From Cudoniella acicularis (lineage: Eukaryota; Ascomycota; Leotiomycetes; Helotiales; Helotiaceae): a stretch of DNA of 24,754 bases. The stretch spans positions 1 to 24,754 of the forward strand of contig JAAMPI010000833.1 of the NCBI GenBank assembly GCA_013054445.1, in the 5' to 3' direction. Positions within the stretch are counted from its first letter, which is position 1, and each line of letters begins with the position of its first letter. The notes below the pieces were generated by a model. The model was not told where the DNA came from, did no database searches, and saw only the letters and a program-made list of their open reading frames with translations. Positions 18,401 through 24,754 of this stretch are shown here, piece by piece. Made by a program: the position numbers and the translations under genes.

Positions 18401-19300
18401 ACAGATGCTTACTTTTTCATAGCATGAAAGGTAAAACTTCCAACCATCATCATTGTTTTTATTCTCAACTGATACTCTTGGCAATCTGTTGAACTGCTCA
18501 TCCACGCTGTCAATGTGTCGATCGGGAAAAGTCTGAACATTTGTATGTGATGTAATGCCCTGCCCTTCTTCTGGTACCTTTGCTGCAATCTCTGAAGGTG
18601 ATCCGGATTTTGAATCTTGGCAGATCACTGGGCTTGGACACGCTGTGATAGTCGTATCTGACTGTGCCTCAAAAGGACTGAGGTTGTCGTAATAGCTATC
18701 TCTTGCCATAGAATCGGCCGTAAGGATTGGTGCGTTAAGCACAGCTTTCGATCTCGAGTGGCCTTTGTGGGTAGGTTGAACTTCACCTTTAGCTATATTC
18801 GTGGTGTGCTTGGGGTATGAATCAAAACCGGCTATCTGACTAAGAAAGAGTGAATTTCGGTTTGAATCAGAGAGATCTTGTAAATTGTTAGGCATTCTCA
18901 TTGGTCTCCTGGACATAGGATCTGGAAAGTCTTGGAAAACTTCCTTCAGGTCCTGCAGCAAGTTCAAGTGATCGTTTTCCATGCGCGGCACAGTTTTGTT
19001 CTTTTTAGGATCATCAGAGGTTGTCTCGAGCTCTAGAGAATCCTCAACTTGGTTGTGATGCTGTTCATCTTGTTCTGAAGACTTGGTAGATCCGACTTTG
19101 TTGAAGAGTCTGTTCATCAGGGAAAGCCCTCCTGGCTTCTTCTCAGAATTCTTATCAGAATGTTCTCCAGCGGACGTCGTGTTCTTCAGGCGCAGGCTCT
19201 CTGTAGTGTTGTTCGAGTGGTGGGTTTTAGCTGATTTCGCCGGCTGATTAGGGGTGCTGACGATGTACGGCGCCATAGGTGGCAGAACGAAGCTCGCCAT
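15436..19300 (-). CDS. Large GAF-domain protein with C-terminal coiled coil
   Basis: Read on the minus strand: exon 1 19300-18413 (ATG 19300, MASFVLPPMAP), exon 2 18279-17935, exon 3 17883-15436; 1226 residues. Residues 1-285 are disordered and S/N-rich. From DGWKFYLSCYEK to about residue 480 is the fungal GAF module: FAFLEAVFPQNEAERL, PEWINKDPVGLFFAAMHRFKTHCAALS, then DWRFRGNPLVTGPPGVRFLAAAPI and DGYAIGVFSVFS. This is the sensor type also found at the N-terminus of fungal hybrid histidine kinases, but no kinase or receiver domain follows. A second, degenerate GAF-like stretch (about 905-1018; KLEYDLIYACKL to GFVIGAFRKPF) precedes a coiled coil (about 1025-1080) and a Q/P/R-rich tail with NPQYNPQYNPE. 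Likely a cytosolic signalling or scaffold protein; the ligand is unknown. The alternative with a 39-nt middle exon is described separately. Confidence 0.82.
15588..15618 (-). repeat. Short in-frame tandem repeat (NPQY codons)
   Basis: A 12-bp unit is duplicated within exon 3 of the GAF gene (plus-strand sense GGGTTGTAYTGA), encoding NPQYNPQYNPE in the disordered tail. It is in frame and so tolerated. Confidence 0.7.
17884..17934 (-). other. GAF gene intron 2
   Basis: Donor GTAAGT at 17934, branch-like ACTGAT, acceptor GGTTAG ending at 17884; 51 nt, phase 0. It joins VIKDTRA to DWRFRGNPL within the GAF domain. Confidence 0.9.
18280..18412 (-). other. GAF gene intron 1 (133 nt), or two introns around a 39-nt exon
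   Basis: Donor GTAAGC at 18412, acceptor TAGTAG ending at 18280, branch GACTAAC close to it; phase 0, joining SCYEK to GHFNVNSPP. Inside it, TTTCAG (ending 18373) and GTAAAC (from 18333) would split it into a 40-nt and a 54-nt intron around a 39-nt in-frame open exon (18372-18334). Confidence 0.65.
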
Positions 19301-20247
19301 CGTGACTAGCGGCACAACAGCCGCTTGTCAGGAGATGTTCGCAATAAGATATTGTGATCGAGGTCCGAGTTGTGTTGCGACAAATTTAGTATTGCTTTAA
19401 ATTTTGTGGGATAGGAATAGTAGTAACCGAGCTAGCCGAATTCACTGTTATTGACGGAGTTGAAGTTTTGTCCTGTGCCCTAGCCCTGGCAGTCTTCGAA
19501 TAGTAAGTCCTAGTGAATTTCAGATCAACGCACGCAGAAAGGAACACTTGAGTTTTTCCCTTCTAATAATGTTTACCTTTGTCTTTTGTCTTCCTACTCA
19601 AGCAGGTAAAGCTGCTCCCTCACCCTTCCCCCCTCCCTCGAGCTGTCGTTTATTAGAAATGCAATGAAGTATATTCGCCGAAACTCAATGATTCCTTCAA
19701 TTTTATGCTCTTTCTTTCAACATGGATCAAGATAAGGGGAGGTTTAGAGGTTCGCAGGGAACTATTCTTGTTTGTCATGTGTTCATTGATTGGGTTGATG
19801 TCATTGATCAAGCGTGAACTGCAAGAGCAATTCTTAGCACAAACAGGGAGTACTTCACAAAGCAACGTGCTAAGTGATCCCCTTTGTGGTGAAAAACAGC
19901 CTTTATAACTCACATTCAGACCAAAGCACATACAGGTATCTGAAGTGCTCTAAATTTCTTACCATGTGATGGACTGAGATGGCATGAAGATTTAGAGGGA
20001 AGGACTATTGATATTCGGTTCTTCTAGAAGTCTGAACAAAAGATGGCTATCTATAAAGCCAGCAATTTGCCACACTTGAGGACAAATAGCTACAAGGGAG
20101 CTTGACTAGTCCCTTTATCATGACCAGGGAGAAGAATGATCAATAGAAAGAGGAAATTCTCAAATTCGGCGTGGAGTCACTTGTTTCAAGCTCTAGGAAG
20201 TGATGGGGCGAGGAGGTTTTTCCGAGGTCTAGGTGCTTGGGAGCTTG
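19301..20247. promoter_or_regulatory. Upstream region of the GAF gene, no other gene seen
   Basis: The GAF promoter must lie here because transcription runs leftward from 19300. A mixed CT-rich tract at about 19555-19640 on the plus strand (GA-rich on the transcribed strand) is the only notable composition. Frames at 19653-19931 on both strands are short and lack recognisable content. Confidence 0.4.
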
Positions 20248-21072
20248 CTACGTGTGATACCTGTGTGTCCTGTGACGCAGATGGTACTGTGGTACAGTAA
20301 CATGGGAAAAGGAGATAATCTTGATTTTCTCTAGATAAAGAATTTCAATGTCCACAGCTGGGCCAAATATCGGGAGGAAGATAAATACTGCAGAGTGTGT
20401 AGCAAAGTAAGAAGCCCTAGAACCTCTCAAACGAGAAAAGTCTTTCGTGGACTTGCTCGAGGATGATGCTGCCGTTTCCGACTTTATGGAGCCGAAATAT
20501 AATGCACTTGCGCCACGGACATGTGTAGATGACCGAGAGGGATGATTTGTAGACGTGAAAAGGAGATACGTGCAACTTCTTGAGATTTGGATGTATGCCC
20601 AGACAAGTGGTCTGGCGAGTTCCTGTCAAGATCCGTGCCTCATTTTTGTGACGGAGGTATGTACGGAATTGACTATGCGCTGCTTGGGGCTATGGTCGCG
20701 GCGGGAGTTTCGAGTCCAGTCGATGGCTGAAGTGAAGAGGTATTTGTAGAGTGGACCATCAAAATTAGAAGAAGAGGAGATTGTGAAGTTTGGTATCCAG
20801 TACGAGTATCTGCTGTTTGGATGTTTGGGACTGCCATCAGCATAAGCTTCGGTGTGGATAGATGATGTAAGGTCCAGCCTTGCCATCGTGTGAGGATGAG
20901 TGATACTGTATGGGCGGATTGGGGTGTATCGGCATCATGGAGAACGAGCTTTTGGCCGGGGACGCCATCGATACTGATCAAAATCTACACGTGGATTTCT
21001 CGACTGATTAGGTACGCCCGCAGGATGCAGATGCCAGCAGCTGTAATCGGGGAGGTCATGGCGGTTATTCAT
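20248..21072 (-). pseudogene. Long minus-strand frame broken by two TGA codons, unknown product
   Basis: From ATG 21072 one minus-strand frame stays open to TAG 20248-20250, 275 codons, interrupted only by TGA at 20935-20937 and 20626-20628. About a dozen stops would be expected by chance. Third positions in much of the frame are rich in C, as in ascomycete genes. The predicted peptide is rich in S, T, R, H and P (for example DGSPKHPNSRYSYW, DGPLYKYLFTSAIDWTRNSR) with one hydrophobic patch (SAVFIFLPIFGPAVDI). I do not recognise it. A second minus frame (20981-20673) and the in-register plus frame are also fairly open, which weakens the case. It could be a young pseudogene, a gene with an unseen intron, or a stop-poor C-rich strand. 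Confidence 0.28.
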
Positions 21073-21224
21073 GTATGGAAGGAAGAGGGGGAGAGCCTGT
21101 CGTGCTCTCCTTTCTTTACTGACAAATTACAAGTGCATTCTAAGTTAGGCAGGGGCAGGCCTTAACACACCCAGATTCCAAATACGGACACAATAGCTAG
21201 GCCCCTAGGCCCCTAGGCACAGCA

Positions 21225-21599
21225 TCATGGCCGTAGCTTCCAGGCGTGCTTGCCTCGAGAGCATGCATTGAAAGAACATGCCGTGGGTGTTGCAGACCGC
21301 GGAAGGCAGGAGGAAGCGAGAAACGCCGCCAGATTCCCTGCCCGTCGTAGAGTCATTGGAGAAAGATTGGCGTTGGCAATAGTGGCACGATATTGCTTCT
21401 CAAGGAGGGAAGATGAGGATGGATGAGTTGACGTTGGTTTTCTGGGGCAAGCGAGACCCAACCATAGCACTCTGAAATGCCAAGCCTGGCTCCGACCCTC
21501 AACTCCTTTCAATCTTTCATCAGGAGGTGAAGGGTGCCAGTCGCACAGCAGAAACCGCGGCATTGAAAATTTGAAAGGAATGCCACTTTCGGAGGCCAT
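21225..21599 (-). CDS. Orphan ORF of 124 residues, doubtful
   Basis: ATG at 21599, stop TGA at 21225-21227. The peptide begins MASESGIPFKFSMPRFLL, has nine cysteines spread through it, and ends SRGKHAWKLRP. There is no clear signal peptide, though residues 8-20 are mildly hydrophobic. No domain is recognised. It is the best ATG-started frame in the gene-poor block but stands alone, without visible introns or a conserved motif. Confidence 0.2.
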   Translation of the reverse strand: MASESGIPFKFSMPRFLLCDWHPSPPDERLKGVEGRSQAWHFRVLWLGLACPRKPTSTHPSSSSLLEKQYRATIANANLSPMTLRRAGNLAAFLASSCLPRSATPTACSFNACSRGKHAWKLRP

Positions 21600-22892
21600 T
21601 CATAGCCACGAGTGCGCTTCTTTCTTTTGCGAGCCGCTCCCCAGATCAGCAAAGTTGGGCCTGTTGACACCCTGCAGTCACTAGCTAGCAGCAAGCAGCA
21701 AGCCTCTCACAATTCCCCAGAACCTCTCGGAAAGTGTGCAAACCCATGTCTTAATATTGTCGTTTTCTTTTCACCTGTTCCATTCCAAAACATCAGCCAA
21801 TAACAGATTACAGACCCGAGAATCGAGTGGCAGTACTGTGATACGAGCCCACCAGAGTCAACTAGTACACTACTGAGCTGGTTGGTGTCACAAGGTCGTA
21901 CCTCCTTTTGGCTGCAAGTTTTTGGACGAATCTCTCCTTTTCAACTCGGTAGTCATTGAAGGACTTGTTGTCACGCGGGCATTGCTGTCTAGGCTCGAAC
22001 TTTCGAAGGTTGTTTCCTTTCTATTATTGCCTAATTTGTTAGTTGAGAAAGAATTTCTTACGAACCAGCCGATTCAGAGGCATAGCGCTTTCAATACCAG
22101 CTCATACAGACCCGTTTGTCTTCCTAGAATGGTTTTATTGTGATTTTCGTGAAGGGAAATTTCTACCCACCAATCATTGCTAGTTTCAACATATAAACTT
22201 CAACATTCACGTTTTGCGCATTACCGTAGAGTGACTTCTCCTACAGACAACTCGATTTTCCCCGGACCCCAGATCCTCACTACCCATATTATCTCAATTG
22301 AGCATCTGACCAATCGGTAATCTCACAGGCACACAAGAACTGCAAGTTCCCGTCCTCGTCCGCTGTTGGGAAATCCGATAGGACGGTTTGGGTGTGGTGT
22401 ATTGTACAGCTTTAGAACTGCCGATTCCCCGTAGTAATACGTTTGGGAGAGGTTCTTGGGGGAATGAGCTGAGGAAACCTCGGGAGTAAGTTAAAATGGG
22501 TCCATGGAGGTGGTTCTGGGATATGTATTGCGGATATGAACGAGCTCTAGCGAAAATATTTGCCAACAGAAGATAAATGAAAGTGGTAGGAAGCTGGGCG
22601 GAGTTATGGTTTTGAGGAGCTGGGATCGGAAGAGAAATCTGCCTTGACGGGCTAAGATTTCCGAGTTTCACTATTTAAAATGGTTTTGTCTCATTGACTT
22701 GGTGTGTTTATTGATACATTATTTCGTGCATGTTCCCATGATGCGATCTAACTTAATCCAGTCAAAACTGACCGATATGACCGCCACATATTTTCCCCCA
22801 AGAAATGGGTCGACTTCATATCGCGTGGAGCTGCCACCCCCAGTTCCATTATTGAAATTTTGATACATCAGCACTCTCATACCAACATTTCC
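21600..22892. other. Intergenic, including 3' flank of the GT17 gene
   Basis: No supported gene. The minus-strand frame 22294-22671 begins with GTG and contains no ATG near its start, and a second minus frame there encodes a protein-like peptide (TYYYGESAVLKLYNTPHPN, about 22375-22440) with no ATG either. This may be a remnant or part of the GT17 3' UTR. Confidence 0.4.
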
Positions 22893-24164
22893 TCATTCAC
22901 CAACAGGTTCTCCCTTATCATAATCACTAAAACCTGCGTTGGGCCCATCCCTATTCAGCAAATATGAAAACCTCTCCTTATTATCACCATCCTTCAACCA
23001 CCCAGGGATATCTTGATTCTCCTCCACCCTATCATACACCTCTCCCTCTCTATCCCACAAATCCAGGCCATTCCTCACCCTATCCACGATCCTCGTCCGA
23101 TTACGGAATTGCTTTTGATTCAACCCAGTATGGGAAAAGCTTGCCATTTTCACAAGAACCTCGTTAATGCTGCCGAAACAGGTACTGCAATGCCACCCGG
23201 CGTTCCAGAGATCGGCTTTATCCCACCAGGCTAGTAGAGGGTTTCTGCCCTCGCCATTGCGTAGATCCACGGGGAGGATAGTATTTTCGGGCCCGGCGTA
23301 GATGGTAGCTTGTGGATGCGCCCATTGCTCCCCTCGATGCAGCCATTGAAAACCATAGTAGTAGAACTGACTTCTAAGCGTAAGACGTTTCTGAAAAGCG
23401 CAATTTCGCAGCAGAGTAAAGGTCGCAGATCTCGGTATTTCGTCAACATCACTAACCATCAACACATCTCCCATCTCCGCCTTCTTGATACCTTCTAGCC
23501 TGGGTATCACCTGCGAGAACATGGCGTTCCGCTGGTGGTCCTCGTAATCCCATGTCCGTGTCGCGCCTACTGGCATATCCTCCACCTCATGATAGATAAT
23601 CTTTTCGTGGAACTTAGCAAAGCGCGCCCAGTTTTCCTTCACTAGGAGGGGTTTCGGCAGGCCTGTGAATGTCTGGTTGGATTCGAGAACGACGAAGTAG
23701 TCGATGTGGTGGAAGAGTGTGTGTAGGCGGATTTCAAGCCAGTCGAGCTCGTCGTTCATCATGAAAAGGTCATAGACTTTGCGGGGACGGGATCGCTCTG
23801 CGTAGGGTTTCCATTTGTGTTGCGCGCAATAGGAGGTAGCATCTTCGATTGGGAGGAAGCCATGGGACGAGGCAGGTGAAAGCGCTGCGTGGAGGGTGAA
23901 TTCACGGCCGATGGCTTCGGGCGTAATGGCGTGTGGGTGTGTGATGAAAGGGTGTTTGTGGTTGTTGTAAAGGAGAGAAATCCAGAGGAAGCCGATGATA
24001 ATTGCCACTTCTCGCCAGCGGTAGCAGAGGGTTTTCAGGAACCATCGCAGCGCTGGCGGAAATTGTTGGGCGAGGATCGAAGTAACATCGTTTGTTACTA
24101 TTAGGGTGCCATCCCCCTATCGTGGCTTCATTGTCTTCGGTAGACTTGGGAGAAGGAGAGACAT
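22893..24164 (-). CDS. Glycosyltransferase family 17 protein (MGAT3-like beta-1,4-GlcNAc transferase), start uncertain
   Basis: The body 24116-22893 is one open frame ending at TGA 22893-22895. Order: a cytosolic basic stretch (LKTLCYRWRE), a signal-anchor helix (VAIIIGFLWISLLY), a short stem, then the GT17 catalytic domain from KVYDLFMMNDELDWLEIRLHTL through YFVVLESNQTFTG, DYEDHQRNAMF, GDVLMVSDVDEIPR (metal-binding DxD type, 23430-23453), YYYGFQWLHRGEQW and AGWHCSTCFGS. This predicts a type II Golgi enzyme like the transferase that adds bisecting GlcNAc; fungi lack that product, so the real acceptor is unknown. The start is the problem: the frame has no ATG before the catalytic domain. An in-frame ATG at 24164 is followed after 15 codons by TAG 24117-24119. 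A 48-nt intron (24145-24098, weak GTCTAC donor, AATAG acceptor) would bypass it and give 407 residues. Confidence 0.8.
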
Positions 24165-24754
24165 TCTGTTGTTGCCGCGTCTGTATGATCAGAGACACGG
24201 GCGCAGTTGCTGCTCTTGATAGCCGCGGTTTGGCGCATCGTGACAAGCCCGGCCAGGCTCCAAAAGTGCAAAGCCATTGACGCCGAGATTTGGTTTCTCC
24301 AATGAAGCCATGTCATCTCGGTTTGGCGCCTTTGATTTCCTTCTTAGCCGAACCGCTTCATGAAAATCTTAGAAGATGTTTGGATAGTAAAAAGTCATGG
24401 GTGCCCCTATGAAATATCCCGCCTTGGCCAAGCTCTACTGTACCCCTTCTTGACAGAAAATTCAAAAGAAACTAGTTCAGAAATCTCAGAAAACAGTTGT
24501 TACTTTGCTGCCTATACTTATAGTGTGATTCCAAAAGGATAAAGAAAATCTCTCTAAGAATGAAGAGGCAATAGAAAAAGAGAGCTGTGGCTGAAATTGA
24601 GTGAAGGACCCCGGATTATCAGATATTCAAGCTTTTACTGCTCCTACACCGTTGCAATCAATTAGGTCACATTGGAACAAGGGAGGGTCACCTTAACCCC
24701 TTTTTGCTTTTCAGCTCGTGGTGAAGCTGTAATATTGTATGACAAATGCCGGCC
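24165..24754. promoter_or_regulatory. Upstream region of the GT17 gene
   Basis: No independent gene is supported. If the GT17 start lies further upstream, its first exon would be within about 24165-24316, where ATG-started minus frames exist at 24310 and 24316. A 60-codon plus frame from ATG 24360 has no recognisable content. The right end (24540-24754) is AT-rich. Confidence 0.35.

Noticed and set aside
20584..21163. Plus-strand in-register frame (for example GMYGIDYALLGAMVAAGVS)
   Set aside because: It has two stops and lies codon-for-codon opposite the minus-strand frame, so its openness is probably a mirror effect; its range is also shorter.
22294..22671. 125-codon minus-strand ORF downstream of GT17
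   Set aside because: The GTG start has no ATG alternative, and another frame in the same place looks equally protein-like; it is probably untranslated flank.
22893..24008. GT17 starting at position 24008
   Set aside because: That codon is GTG inside the signal-anchor helix, and the frame stays open and protein-like upstream to 24116.
24360..24542. 60-codon plus-strand ORF with ATG
   Set aside because: Short, AT-rich, no motif, and within chance expectation.

Overview
This 24.75-kb window is nuclear DNA of a filamentous ascomycete (Pezizomycotina; my guess is Leotiomycetes, from the feel of the proteins only). The evidence is short GT-AG introns (about 46-58 nt) with CTAAC/CTGAC branch points just before the acceptor, CT-rich 5' leaders, long serine/proline-rich regulatory proteins, and a two-domain fungal Vps10. 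I see no rRNA, tRNA, CRISPR array or intact transposon.

Layout. (1) 3-323 (+) is the C-terminal end of a lysine 2,3-aminomutase-like radical SAM enzyme. (2) 324-6880 is a gene-poor block of about 6.5 kb. It holds a decayed Tse2-type ADP-ribosyltransferase toxin gene (1619-2255) that I recognise from motifs spread over three frames, a degenerate ~13-bp tandem repeat (2731-2897), a possible minus-strand coding relic (3602-4153), a nested palindrome (4904-4931) and G1/S-like promoter motifs. (3) 6881-9160 (+) is a conserved fungal protein of unknown function with a KEN box, split by an unusually long 576-nt intron. (4) 9821-14443 (+) is VPS10, the Golgi-to-vacuole sorting receptor, in four exons. 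It carries an apparent one-base frameshift in an A7 run directly after the signal peptide. (5) 15436-19300 (-), convergent with VPS10, is a large GAF-domain protein with a coiled coil. (6) 19301-22892 is a second gene-poor block with a long minus-strand frame interrupted by two TGA codons (20248-21072) and one ATG-started orphan ORF. (7) 22893 to about 24164 (-) is a family-17 glycosyltransferase whose start codon cannot be read directly.

The genes do not form a pathway. VPS10 and the GT17 enzyme both belong to the secretory/Golgi system, but they are far apart and independently transcribed, so their proximity probably means nothing. The most interesting content is the broken toxin-domain gene, including a precise 59-bp insertion in its last coding segment, and a set of gene-structure anomalies: the VPS10 homopolymer frameshift, its non-consensus GTCGGT donor and NAGNAG acceptor, a possible 39-nt cassette exon in the GAF gene, and the missing GT17 start. 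I did not find a clearly new multi-gene system.
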